From: an uncultured Latescibacterota bacterium
Lineage (GTDB): Bacteria > Latescibacterota > UBA2968 > UBA8231
DNA: 64,000 bases
Assembly (NCBI GenBank): GCA_958295495.1
Contig: OY282352.1
Span: forward strand, 2,170,001-2,234,000
Direction of reading: 5' to 3'
Both the position numbers and the translations under genes were made by a program. The notes beneath the pieces were generated by a model. It had not been told where the DNA came from, did not search any database, and saw only the letters and a program-made list of their open reading frames with translations. This document shows positions 56,363-64,000 of this stretch, piece after piece. How positions within the stretch are numbered: the stretch's first letter is position 1; each line of letters begins with the position of its first letter.

Positions 56363-58093
56363 CTACCCCTCGACCGGCTCCAGCCCAAGCAGCACCAAAA
56401 GCCACGTGTTGTGCCAGTAGGCGCTGTTGATATAGGGGTTTTTCGCCGACGGCCAGTTCTTCCAGTAGGTCTGGTTGTGCGGGATGCGGTGATACCACTG
56501 CACGATGGGAATGGAGGGCAACTCGGCCAGCCAGATTTCCATGGCTTCGCGAAAGAGCGTTTGCAGCGCCGGGTCGTCGGGCGCAGTCTGCCCCATCTGA
56601 TCGACCAGCGCGTCAAACGCCGGGTTCGACCAGCGCCAAAACCGCTCGGCGTGCGTGCCGGTGGGCCGGACGAAGCGGCTGTGATAGAGCCGCAAGGTGA
56701 AGTACGGATCGCGCACGCTCGCGCCGTTGCCCATCAAAAAGGCCCGCGCCTTGCCCTGTGCCATCCGCGAAAACGCATCGGGCGTCATGCGGAAGTCGGC
56801 GTCGAAACCCGCCCGCTCCAACTGCGCCACCAAGACCGGCGTCAAGTCCGTAAAAATATCGAAAATGTCGATGACGATTTTGAGCCGCTCGCCCTCTTTG
56901 GCCCAGAAGCCCTCGGCGTCCTTGCTCCACCCCTTGCGCTCCATAATCGCCGCGGCCTTGGCCGGGTCGTGGACGCCGATCTCGTACTTTTCCACTAAGT
57001 CCTCAAGCAGGTCGGTGTATTGGCGCAGGGGCGGAAAATCCGGCAGCGGCAGATGCGATTTGGTCCCGGCCCCCTGCCAGCCAATGGCCACTAATTGATC
57101 GCGGTCGATGGCGTAGTTGATGGCGCGGCGGATCTCCGGGTCGTCAAACGGCGGCTCTAAGTTGTTGAACCCCAAACACACCGGCCACCAGTCGAGATAC
57201 CCGTGCGGCAGTTCGCGCCCGGTCCAAGTAGAGACGTTGGGATTGGCGTCGAGGACCGACTGCATGTTCGGCGGCCGGATGTCGAGGCAGGTGTCCATGG
57301 CGTTGGAGATCAAGTTCTGCACCCGCTTGGTCTCCTCCATGTGCGTCAGGTAGATGATGCGCTCCACGGCCGGGGGCTGGCGAAAGCCCGTCTTCTGCGC
57401 CCACCAGCCCGGGCGCAAATCCCACACCCGCTGCTCGGGCACGGAGATGAAAATTTCGTACGGGCCGCTGGCCACGGGCCAGCCTTTTTCTCGGTCGAAG
57501 TTGTTGAACGTCTGCGGGTCTTGGCTCTCCCAAATGTGCTTGGGTACGATGGGAATGCCGTTGTCGAAGTTGTTGGTGAAGTAGCTAAAGACAAAGCGCG
57601 GATTGGGCTTGGTCAGCGCGATTTTGGCCGCGTGGGCGTCAGTGGCCACCGCGCTCTTTACCCAAGTCTGCATGTCGGTGGAAAAAGACAGATGCGGCGC
57701 GTTGTCTTTGAGCATGTTGATCGTAAAGACCAAGTCGTGCGCGGTCCACGGCTGCCCATCGCTCCACTCGACCCCCTCGCGGATGTGGATGGTGACCTCG
57801 GTGTAGTCTTCGTTGTACTCGTGCCCGGTGGCGATCCAAGGGATGATGTTGTCGGCTTGCGGATTATAGGCGTTGTAGAAGTACAGCGGCTCGTACTGGA
57901 AGTTCCAACCCGTCTTGGAGACGCCGGTCAGCAAAAACGGATTAAATGAGTTGTAGTCCTTGATCTGCCCGCTACAGTCCTGCAAGCTGGAACAATCCAC
58001 GATCAAGGTCCGGCTCCGCGGCACGCTCTTGTGCCCCCCGTCGCCACAGCCGACCAACAGCCCACCCACCAAGCACAACAACAGGCCCTGCAT
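56363..58093 (-). CDS. Peptide/nickel-type ABC transporter substrate-binding lipoprotein
   Basis: A 576-residue family 5 extracellular solute-binding protein. The signal peptide ends in a lipobox LLVGC (C16). Core segments include HIREGVEWSDGQPWTAHD and INYAIDRDQLVAI, typical of DppA/OppA proteins. It is last in the transporter operon dppB-dppC-dppD-dppF-SBP on the minus strand, reversing the commonest gene order. The ligand could be a peptide, an oligosaccharide or a glycan fragment. Confidence 0.92.
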   Translation of the reverse strand: MQGLLLCLVGGLLVGCGDGGHKSVPRSRTLIVDCSSLQDCSGQIKDYNSFNPFLLTGVSKTGWNFQYEPLYFYNAYNPQADNIIPWIATGHEYNEDYTEVTIHIREGVEWSDGQPWTAHDLVFTINMLKDNAPHLSFSTDMQTWVKSAVATDAHAAKIALTKPNPRFVFSYFTNNFDNGIPIVPKHIWESQDPQTFNNFDREKGWPVASGPYEIFISVPEQRVWDLRPGWWAQKTGFRQPPAVERIIYLTHMEETKRVQNLISNAMDTCLDIRPPNMQSVLDANPNVSTWTGRELPHGYLDWWPVCLGFNNLEPPFDDPEIRRAINYAIDRDQLVAIGWQGAGTKSHLPLPDFPPLRQYTDLLEDLVEKYEIGVHDPAKAAAIMERKGWSKDAEGFWAKEGERLKIVIDIFDIFTDLTPVLVAQLERAGFDADFRMTPDAFSRMAQGKARAFLMGNGASVRDPYFTLRLYHSRFVRPTGTHAERFWRWSNPAFDALVDQMGQTAPDDPALQTLFREAMEIWLAELPSIPIVQWYHRIPHNQTYWKNWPSAKNPYINSAYWHNTWLLVLLGLEPVEG

Positions 58094-58110
58094 GGCATTC
58101 CTTTGGAAAG

Positions 58111-59157
58111 TTATTTTTGCGCGTCGGCCGCAGCCGAGAACACTTCATTTAGATCGCCGCTTTTCAACACTGGCGACTCGGCGTGTAGGAAACAAGCCAC
58201 CGCCCGCTCGGCCTCTGGCCGGTAAAACGGCGGCGCGACCGCACACTGGTCCATGGCTTGGGGGCAGCGCAGCACGTAGCGGCAGCCGGCCGCCGACTCC
58301 TCGGCCTCTATATCTTCGACTTCCTTTTCTTCCACTGCTTCGTCGATCCACTCGCGCCCCGGTTCGGGCACTGGAATCGAGTGAATTAGCTCGCGCGTAT
58401 AGGGATGCTGCGGGTCCTTGATCACCTTCTCGGTGTGGCCGGCCTCGGCTACGGCCCCGTGGAACAGGATGACGATGTTCTCGCTGACTTGGTACGCGGT
58501 CGTCAGGTCGTGGGTGATGTAGATGAAGGAAATGCCGAAGTCTCGATACAGCGCGTGCAGGGTGGAGAGAATGGTCGCCCGCAGCGAGGCGTCCACCATG
58601 GACACCGGCTCGTCGGCGATGATCAGCTTTGGCTCTAGCAACAGTGCGCGCGCAATGGTGATGCGCTGGCGCTGCCCGCCCGAAAGCTGGTGCGGGTAGC
58701 GACCCAACGTTTCCTCGGGCCGCAGCCCAACCGCCCGCAGGGCCTCGCGTATCTTGTCGTAGGCATCGGCCTTGGAAGCGGCCAACCCGAACTTCCGCAC
58801 CGGCGTCGTCAGGATGTGATCGATCTTGTAGAAGGGGTTGTACACCTCAAAGGGGTCTTGAAAAATCGCCTGTACGTCCTTGCGGAATTGCCGCCGCTCT
58901 TCCTTCAGCAGGTGGTGTACATCGCGGCCTTGGTAGAGGACTTCGCCGGCGCTGGGCGCGAGGATTCCGAGCAACATGCGGGCGATTGTGGTCTTGCCGC
59001 TGCCCGACTCGCCGGCAATCGTAGTAAAGGAGGGCCGAGCGGCGTCAATCGACAGGGAAAAGTCGCCGACGGCTACGGTCTCGGTGCTCGCGCCTAAGCG
59101 CTGGCCGCCGCTGCGGAAGACCTTGCGCAGGTGGCGCGCCTCAAGAAGCGGGGGCAT
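58111..59157 (-). CDS. Peptide-type ABC transporter ATP-binding protein (OppF/DppF-like)
   Basis: A 348-residue ABC ATPase. Walker A is GESGSGKT, the signature LSGGQRQR, and Walker B LIIADEP. The C-terminal oligopeptide ABC extension carries the cysteine cluster CRYVLRCPQAMDQC ... C found in this class. Its start overlaps the end of the partner ATPase by 17 bases. It lies 17 bases before the substrate-binding protein. Confidence 0.93.
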   Translation of the reverse strand: MPPLLEARHLRKVFRSGGQRLGASTETVAVGDFSLSIDAARPSFTTIAGESGSGKTTIARMLLGILAPSAGEVLYQGRDVHHLLKEERRQFRKDVQAIFQDPFEVYNPFYKIDHILTTPVRKFGLAASKADAYDKIREALRAVGLRPEETLGRYPHQLSGGQRQRITIARALLLEPKLIIADEPVSMVDASLRATILSTLHALYRDFGISFIYITHDLTTAYQVSENIVILFHGAVAEAGHTEKVIKDPQHPYTRELIHSIPVPEPGREWIDEAVEEKEVEDIEAEESAAGCRYVLRCPQAMDQCAVAPPFYRPEAERAVACFLHAESPVLKSGDLNEVFSAAADAQK

Positions 59158-60148
59158 CTGCGACCTCCTCGTGCAACAAACACGACGCTAAGTGGTCGGG
59201 GGCGACCGTTTGCAGGATGGGTGCGCGCTGGCTGCATTGGGGCATGGACTCAGGGCAGCGCGGGTGGAAGAGGCAGCCCGACGGCGGATCCAACAACGAC
59301 AGCGCGACTCCGGGAATGCCCTTGAACTCGCCCTTGGTCTCAAAAGAGGGAATGCTGGAAATCAAAAGCTGGGTATAGGGGTGTTGCGGGTTGTGAAAAA
59401 TCTCCTCGACTCGGCCCACCTCGACTAGTTTGCCGCCGTACATGATGCCCACGCGCTCGGCAAACTGCGCCATCAGGCCCATGTCGTGGCCCACCAAGAG
59501 CACGGTGGCATTGAGCTGGTGCTGTAGCTGGCGCAAGGTCTGCATGATTTGCCGCTGCACGACCACGTCGAGGGCGGAAGTCGGCTCGTCGGCCAAGATG
59601 AGCTGCGGGTTGAGCGAGATGGCCTGGGCAATGCAGGCCCGCTGCTTCATGCCGCCGCTCAATTCGTGGGGGTACAGCCGGGCCACTTCCGGCTTCAGCC
59701 CGACCTTGGCCAACAGCTCAATCGCGCGCTCCAACTGCGCGGCCTTGGGCGGCGAGGGCCGATCGGTCGCGTGCTCGCGCATCGTCAGCATCAGTTGCTC
59801 CCCGATTCGCATCACCGGGTTGAGCGAGTTCATGGCACCCTGCGGCACCATCGCGACCCGCTTGAGCCGAGCTTGCCGCACTTGCTCGCGGTCGAGTTGG
59901 ATCAGGTCGGTGCCGTCGTCTAAGGTCGCGCTGCCACCGGCGATGAGGCCCGGCGTCTTGATCATTCGCAACAACGCCAAAATCAACGTGGTCTTGCCGC
60001 TGCCCGACTCGCCGACGAGACCAAAGCGCTCGCCTTTGTACAGGGTCAAATCGACCTCGTTCACGGCTCGGGCAATGCCGCGCCGGGTCTCGAAGTGGAC
60101 CTCCAAGTTGCGAATGGCCAGCAGGACCTCTTTGTCGGCCTTGCTCAT
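59141..60148 (-). CDS. Peptide-type ABC transporter ATP-binding protein (OppD/DppD-like)
   Basis: A 335-residue ABC ATPase with GESGSGKT, LSGGMKQR and LILADEPTSALD, and a C-terminal cysteine set CLFHPRCPESMPQC ... C. The ATG at 60148 overlaps the stop of the upstream permease (ATGA). A much longer open frame continues upstream but is antisense-frame translation of the permease gene and was rejected. Confidence 0.93.
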   Translation of the reverse strand: MSKADKEVLLAIRNLEVHFETRRGIARAVNEVDLTLYKGERFGLVGESGSGKTTLILALLRMIKTPGLIAGGSATLDDGTDLIQLDREQVRQARLKRVAMVPQGAMNSLNPVMRIGEQLMLTMREHATDRPSPPKAAQLERAIELLAKVGLKPEVARLYPHELSGGMKQRACIAQAISLNPQLILADEPTSALDVVVQRQIMQTLRQLQHQLNATVLLVGHDMGLMAQFAERVGIMYGGKLVEVGRVEEIFHNPQHPYTQLLISSIPSFETKGEFKGIPGVALSLLDPPSGCLFHPRCPESMPQCSQRAPILQTVAPDHLASCLLHEEVADAPAS

Positions 60149-61002
60149 ACGGCCTTGCGCTGTTTGGGATTGGCCAGCTCGTCTAAGCCAGCCGCAGTCA
60201 TCAACAAGCCGACGAAGATCACGCCGATAAAGAGAATTGGAATCGCCCACCACCACCACATGCCGCGGATGAGCGCACTGAACGTGATGGCCCAATAAAT
60301 GGTCATGCCGACCGTTGGATCGTTCTGCGGCCCCAAGCCGAGGGCCTCTAGGCCGATTGACGAGAGAATGGCCCAGTTGACGGCATTGGTGAAATTGGCC
60401 GCGAGGTAGGGCAGCAGATTGGGAAAAAGCTCCTTCCAGATGATCTCGGCGTTGCTCATGCCGTTGAGTTTGGCCATCTGCACGTAGGCCCGCTCGCGCA
60501 TGGTCAAGACCTGCGAGCGAATCGTGCGCGTGGGCCACATCCACGCCAGCGAAGCCACCACCAAGGCCATGATGTTGACGCTGATTTCCTCGCGGATCGT
60601 CGAGGCGATGGAGACCAGCACCACGAGGCCGGGCACGGTCAGCAGCGTATCCACGAGGCCGCGGATGATCGCGTCGATCTTGCCGCCCATATAGCCGCTC
60701 GTAAAGCCGAGGAAAATGCCCAGCCCCAGCCCCACCGTGCCGGCCAACAGGCCAATCCGCATGGTCAGCGGCACCCCCACCACCATCACCGCGAGGAGGT
60801 CGCGACCGGAGTCGTCGGTGCCAAAGGGGTGCTCCAGCGAGGGTGCTTGCCGCGGCGGCGCGGCAAGCGGCTGGGCCTGCGAGGTATCGACGAAAATTGA
60901 CCCCAAGACCCCGAAGAGCACCACCAACAGGATCATGCACAGGCCGGCCACGAGCATTGGGCTTTCGCGCAAGTAGTAGAGAATTTGGTCGAAGCGGTGC
61001 AT
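60145..61002 (-). CDS. Peptide-type ABC transporter permease (OppC/DppC-like)
   Basis: A 285-residue inner-membrane permease with about six spans and the cytoplasmic EAA-like loop near RAYVQMAKLNGMSNAEII, which docks to the ATPase. N-terminal hydrophobic segment with VAGLCMILLVVLFGVLG. It overlaps the ATPase start and lies two bases after the partner permease. Confidence 0.93.
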   Translation of the reverse strand: MHRFDQILYYLRESPMLVAGLCMILLVVLFGVLGSIFVDTSQAQPLAAPPRQAPSLEHPFGTDDSGRDLLAVMVVGVPLTMRIGLLAGTVGLGLGIFLGFTSGYMGGKIDAIIRGLVDTLLTVPGLVVLVSIASTIREEISVNIMALVVASLAWMWPTRTIRSQVLTMRERAYVQMAKLNGMSNAEIIWKELFPNLLPYLAANFTNAVNWAILSSIGLEALGLGPQNDPTVGMTIYWAITFSALIRGMWWWWAIPILFIGVIFVGLLMTAAGLDELANPKQRKAV

Positions 61003-61004
61003 GG

Positions 61005-62015
61005 CTAGTGGTGGCGGCTATGGGAAATCCGCGGGTCGAGCAGCGGATAGAAGAAGTCCATCAGCAGGGTCACCAAGCCGATGGATAGGATGAGAATCAG
61101 CACCACGCCGTTGATGACCGTATAATCCGAGGCTTGGATGGCCTGAAAGAGCACCGTGCCGATCCCCGGATAGGCGAAAATCACCTCGACGATGACTTGG
61201 CCGGCGACCACGTTGGCCAGCGAAAGCCCCAGCGCCGTGAGCTGCGGCAGCAGGGCGTTGCGCAGGCCGAAGCGGAAGAAAATCGTGCGGTTGCGCAGGC
61301 CATTGGCCTCGGCGAGGGTGATGTAATCCTCGCCCGAGGTCGTGACCATCATCCCCCGCATCCCCAGTGCCCAGAAGCCGATCTGCTGCAAGACAATGGC
61401 CAGTGCCGGCAAAATCGAATGGTGCAACACGTCGAGGACAAAGGCGAGGTTGAAGATCGCCAACATGCCGGGCGAGTACCCGCCCGAAAGCGGAAAGAGG
61501 TTCAGCTTGAGGCCCAGTATGTAGAGCACGATCAGCCCCAGCAGATAGGGGGGAATCGCCGACATGGTCATCATCGGCACCGCCAAGTTGCGCATAAGGC
61601 GCGGTGCCGTCGGCCAAGCCGACAGCGCCCCCATGAGCGTGCCCAAGGCAAACCCGAGTAGCACCGAAATGATCATCAGGCCAATGGTCCAAGGGATGGC
61701 GTTGCCGATGATCTGCCCGACGCGGGCCGGATAGTTGGCCAGCGAGTAGCCCAAGTCGAGTGTAAAGGTGTCGCTGAGAAAGTTGAGGTATTGGACGTGG
61801 AGCGGCTTGTCGAGGCCGAACTTGGTCTGATAGGCCTTTACCATGGCCTCAATGCCGTCTTGGCGCAGACCCCCGCTGGCCGCTAGCTGGCCGAGCTTTT
61901 CGCGGATGGGGTCGCGGCCCGTACCCAGCCGCGGCACAAAGAAGTTCACGCTCGCCGCGGCCCACACTACGAGCAGGAAAAGGGCGACCCTTTTGACGAC
62001 AAAATTCCAAGACAT
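61005..62015 (-). CDS. Peptide-type ABC transporter permease (OppB/DppB-like)
   Basis: A 336-residue permease, first gene of the transporter operon. It has the family's long first periplasmic loop (about 30-95) and the EAA-like loop DYITLAEANGLRNRTI. About six spans. The gap of 60 bases to the upstream FG-GAP gene could hold a promoter but none is clear. Confidence 0.93.
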   Translation of the reverse strand: MSWNFVVKRVALFLLVVWAAASVNFFVPRLGTGRDPIREKLGQLAASGGLRQDGIEAMVKAYQTKFGLDKPLHVQYLNFLSDTFTLDLGYSLANYPARVGQIIGNAIPWTIGLMIISVLLGFALGTLMGALSAWPTAPRLMRNLAVPMMTMSAIPPYLLGLIVLYILGLKLNLFPLSGGYSPGMLAIFNLAFVLDVLHHSILPALAIVLQQIGFWALGMRGMMVTTSGEDYITLAEANGLRNRTIFFRFGLRNALLPQLTALGLSLANVVAGQVIVEVIFAYPGIGTVLFQAIQASDYTVINGVVLILILSIGLVTLLMDFFYPLLDPRISHSRHH

Positions 62016-62075
62016 GAGTATGTGTTGGGGTGAATTTTGAAAAGAATTAAATCTTAGGGAATAAAAATCGCCGCG

Positions 62076-63704
62076 TCAATTGCCCGCGCCCTGCACCACC
62101 ACCACCTCATCCACCGGCAAATCCTCCAACCGCGTCACCGCGCCATCGGGCCACCGCACCTCCACGCGCTCGACGCGCTCGGCCCGGCCCAAGCCAAAGT
62201 GGAGGCGCACGTCGCTGTGGCCCAAGTAGCTCGCCGCCCCGCCGACTGCCCGCACCTGCGTCCGCCCGCCCGCCACCAGCCGCACCCAAGTGCCGACGAC
62301 TTCCGGGTCGATTTGCACCACGAGATAGTGGCCGGTGCGCGTCTGATTGCGCAAGAGCGTCGGGCTGTCGTCGATATTGGTCGTGAACAAATCGACATCG
62401 CCGTCTTGGTCGTAGTCGCCGCTGATGGTCGCACGGCTCGACTTTTGCACCAGTAGCCCGGGGCCGGCCCCCTCCACCGCAGAGAACACGCCCGATCCTT
62501 CGTTGGCGAAAAGCTGGTTGCGCTGGGCGTAGGTGCCCCCCGCACTGGCGCGATCGACTTGGGGATAGATGTGGCCGTTGGCCACAAACAGGTCGAGGTC
62601 GCCGTCGAGGTCAAAGTCAAAAAAGCGCGTGCCCCAGCCGAGATAGCTCACACTCGGGGCGGCCAAGCCGCGCTCGGTCGTGGCGTCGATAAAGGTCCCG
62701 TTGCCCGAGTTCAGATAGAGCGTATTGGTCTCGCCGTAGAAGTTGGTCACATAGAGGTCGAGGTCGCCGTCGCCGTCGCAATCGCCCGCATCCACCCCCA
62801 TGCTCGCCTCGGGTTCGCCATCGCCGTTGTACGCCACGCCGGCCTGCAAGCCTATGTCGCCCAAGCGACCGCCATCGTTGCGGAACAGCACATTGGGGGT
62901 CTCGTCGTTGGCCACGAACAGGTCGAGGTCGCCGTCGAGGTCAAAGTCCGCGGGCATCACGCCCAATCCATAGTGGAAATTGGCTGCGGCCACGCCGGAT
63001 GCGGCCGTGGCGTCGGCAAAAGTTCCGCCGTCGTTGCGGTAGAGCCGGTCCCGCCCGCCTTCCATGCCCTGCGGCCCGCAAAAGACCCGCAGCCCGCCCA
63101 AATAGACGCAGGGATCCTCCCATGCGGCCCCAATGTTGCGGCCGGACTGGAGCACCGGCTCGAGGTCGAAGATCACGTAGTTGGCGACGTAGAGGTCGAG
63201 GTCGCCGTCTTGATCGTAGTCGAAAAACGCCGCGCTCGTGCTGAAGTCATCGCCAGCAACCCCAGCCGGCGCTGGGACCGCGGCAAAGGCACCATCGCCG
63301 CGATTGCGATAGAGCGCGTTGGCGCCGTAGTTGGTCACATAGAGATCGCGCTGCCCGTCGCTGTCGTAATCCCCCACAGCCACCCCCGTGCCCCAACCGC
63401 GATCTTCGACGTCGGCTGCAACCGCCACAAAAGCTCCACCGTCGTTGCGGTAGAGCACATTGCCCGGCCCCGCACCATAGTTGGCATAAGTCGAGCCATC
63501 CACCACATAAAGATCGAGATCACCGTCGCCATCGCAGTCGAAAAACGCCGCGCCGCTGCCGGTGGATTCGAGGATGAAGCGCTTGTGCGGGCTGCCGCTG
63601 ATGGTGGGATAGTCTAGGCCGGCTTCTCGCGTCGCATCCACAAAGAAGGGATCGGCATAGGCACTGGCAGCGACGAGCAGGAGGACAAAAATTAGCGCGG
63701 GCAT
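62076..63704 (-). CDS. Secreted FG-GAP/VCBS repeat protein with C-terminal ASPIC/UnbV domain
   Basis: A 542-residue exported protein: signal peptide ending near AYADPF (18-20). Eight or so FG-GAP/VCBS repeats follow, each with a DGDGDLDLYVxN-type calcium-binding loop. A final ASPIC/UnbV domain begins about residue 470 (VRLVAGGRTQVRAV, then RVEVRWPDGAV). This is the CRTAC1-like layout, common and abundant in FCB and Planctomycetes. It is usually cell-surface; binding partner unknown. It directly follows the formylglycine-generating-enzyme-like gene with no gap, so the two are co-transcribed. Confidence 0.9.
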   Translation of the reverse strand: MPALIFVLLLVAASAYADPFFVDATREAGLDYPTISGSPHKRFILESTGSGAAFFDCDGDGDLDLYVVDGSTYANYGAGPGNVLYRNDGGAFVAVAADVEDRGWGTGVAVGDYDSDGQRDLYVTNYGANALYRNRGDGAFAAVPAPAGVAGDDFSTSAAFFDYDQDGDLDLYVANYVIFDLEPVLQSGRNIGAAWEDPCVYLGGLRVFCGPQGMEGGRDRLYRNDGGTFADATAASGVAAANFHYGLGVMPADFDLDGDLDLFVANDETPNVLFRNDGGRLGDIGLQAGVAYNGDGEPEASMGVDAGDCDGDGDLDLYVTNFYGETNTLYLNSGNGTFIDATTERGLAAPSVSYLGWGTRFFDFDLDGDLDLFVANGHIYPQVDRASAGGTYAQRNQLFANEGSGVFSAVEGAGPGLLVQKSSRATISGDYDQDGDVDLFTTNIDDSPTLLRNQTRTGHYLVVQIDPEVVGTWVRLVAGGRTQVRAVGGAASYLGHSDVRLHFGLGRAERVERVEVRWPDGAVTRLEDLPVDEVVVVQGAGN

Positions 63705-64000
63705 TTAGCGGGCGCAGCGGAAGCCTATGGTGTTGCCCTTGATGTACGAATGCGAGTCCTTGGTGTTGGTCCGCTTGTTGCACTGGGTCAGGGTAGGGCC
63801 GTTGATCCACGAGCCCCCGCGCAGGAACTGCATTTTCTCGCCCCCTTGCGTCCACTCCCACACATTGCCGCCCATATCCAAGAGTCCAAAGGGACTAGCG
63901 CCACTCGGAAAGGAGCCCACCGGCGCGGTCCGCCCGTACCCGTCCTTGTCTCCGAAGATATTGGCGCGTCCCTGCTCAAAGTCTGCCCCCCACGGGTACT
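63705..64000 (-). CDS. Formylglycine-generating enzyme (SUMF1/FGE-sulfatase) family protein, C-terminal part
   Basis: The last 98 codons of a gene that starts beyond the window. YPWGADFEQGRANIF, GLLDMGGNVWEWTQGG, FLRGGSWING and IGFRCAR are signature segments of the FGE-sulfatase fold. The family includes formylglycine generation in sulfatases, EgtB-like ergothioneine enzymes and PvdO-like proteins; which one cannot be told from this part. It ends right before the UnbV protein start. Confidence 0.88.
   Translation of the reverse strand, partial: YPWGADFEQGRANIFGDKDGYGRTAPVGSFPSGASPFGLLDMGGNVWEWTQGGEKMQFLRGGSWINGPTLTQCNKRTNTKDSHSYIKGNTIGFRCAR

Noticed and set aside
60149..60940. Extension of the OppD-like ATPase to 599 codons
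   Set aside because: It runs in an off-frame of the permease gene. The ATGA overlap at 60145-60148 and homology define the true start.
1..64000. tRNA, rRNA or CRISPR arrays
   Set aside because: No regularly spaced repeats, no GGTTCRAATCC-type tRNA arms with a matching acceptor stem, and no rRNA-like conserved stretches were noticed by eye; a covariance search would be needed to be sure.

Overview
The window is high-GC, tightly packed bacterial chromosome with no tRNA, rRNA or CRISPR array that I can see. Five phytanoyl-CoA dioxygenase (PhyH) family genes, three Gfo/Idh/MocA oxidoreductases, two mannonate dehydratase-type genes, an HpcH aldolase, a PIG-L deacetylase and a UnbV/FG-GAP protein in 64 kb is a gene content I associate with uncultivated FCB-type lineages such as Latescibacterota or Poribacteria. 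That placement is inference; no taxonomic marker is present.

Layout. 1-6.7 kb: an AAA ATPase with a nuclease-like tail, a shortened TIM-barrel gene, then a plus-strand operon methyltransferase - Gfo/Idh/MocA - Gfo/Idh/MocA - PhyH. 6.7-10.5 kb (minus): the outstanding locus, an ECF sigma factor whose stop overlaps (ATGA) the start of a 1051-residue protein carrying bacterial RNA polymerase beta motifs followed by beta-prime motifs in one chain. A TGAACC-N16-CGTC ECF-type promoter lies just upstream of the sigma gene. 10.6-14.4 kb: PhyH genes among decaying genes (HisE-like, nucleoside hydrolase). 14.4-24.4 kb: topB, a MITE-like element, tag, PhyH, a divergent Gfo / mannonate dehydratase pair, a kinase-like gene, comM and a PIG-L deacetylase. 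24.5-33.6 kb: PhyH, an A/T-richer cassette of three unknown genes, a PlsB-type acyltransferase, a decayed DNA methylase, an OLD/AAA15-like ATPase plus PD-(D/E)XK-like pair, and a fused IS4 transposase / UvrD remnant. 33.7-36.8 kb (minus): BatA-type membrane protein, PtsN, SixA. 36.9-44.8 kb: YjbQ-like gene, phosphomannomutase and a polysaccharide assembly run (polymerase/ligase, GT4, GT2, polyprenyl sugar transferase). 45-50.4 kb: two unknown coupled genes, HpcH aldolase, UppP, ManD-type dehydratase, acetate kinase-like. 50.5-52.5 kb: a Septu (PtuA/PtuB) defence pair. 52.6-64 kb: hydrolase, a pentaheme membrane cytochrome with TPRs, a peptide ABC transporter operon, an FG-GAP/UnbV protein and the end of a formylglycine-generating-enzyme-like gene.

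How it works together. Most metabolic genes fit oxidation and cleavage of sugar acids and small oxygenated substrates (Gfo/Idh/MocA, PhyH, UxuA- and ManD-type dehydratases, KDG-type aldolase, acetate kinase) fed by a peptide-type ABC importer. The polysaccharide run plus UppP serves the cell surface. Two nuclease-type defence pairs and several gene fragments mark accessory DNA. The sigma/mini-polymerase operon stands apart: it looks like a self-contained second transcription machine that could read a private promoter class, including its own.
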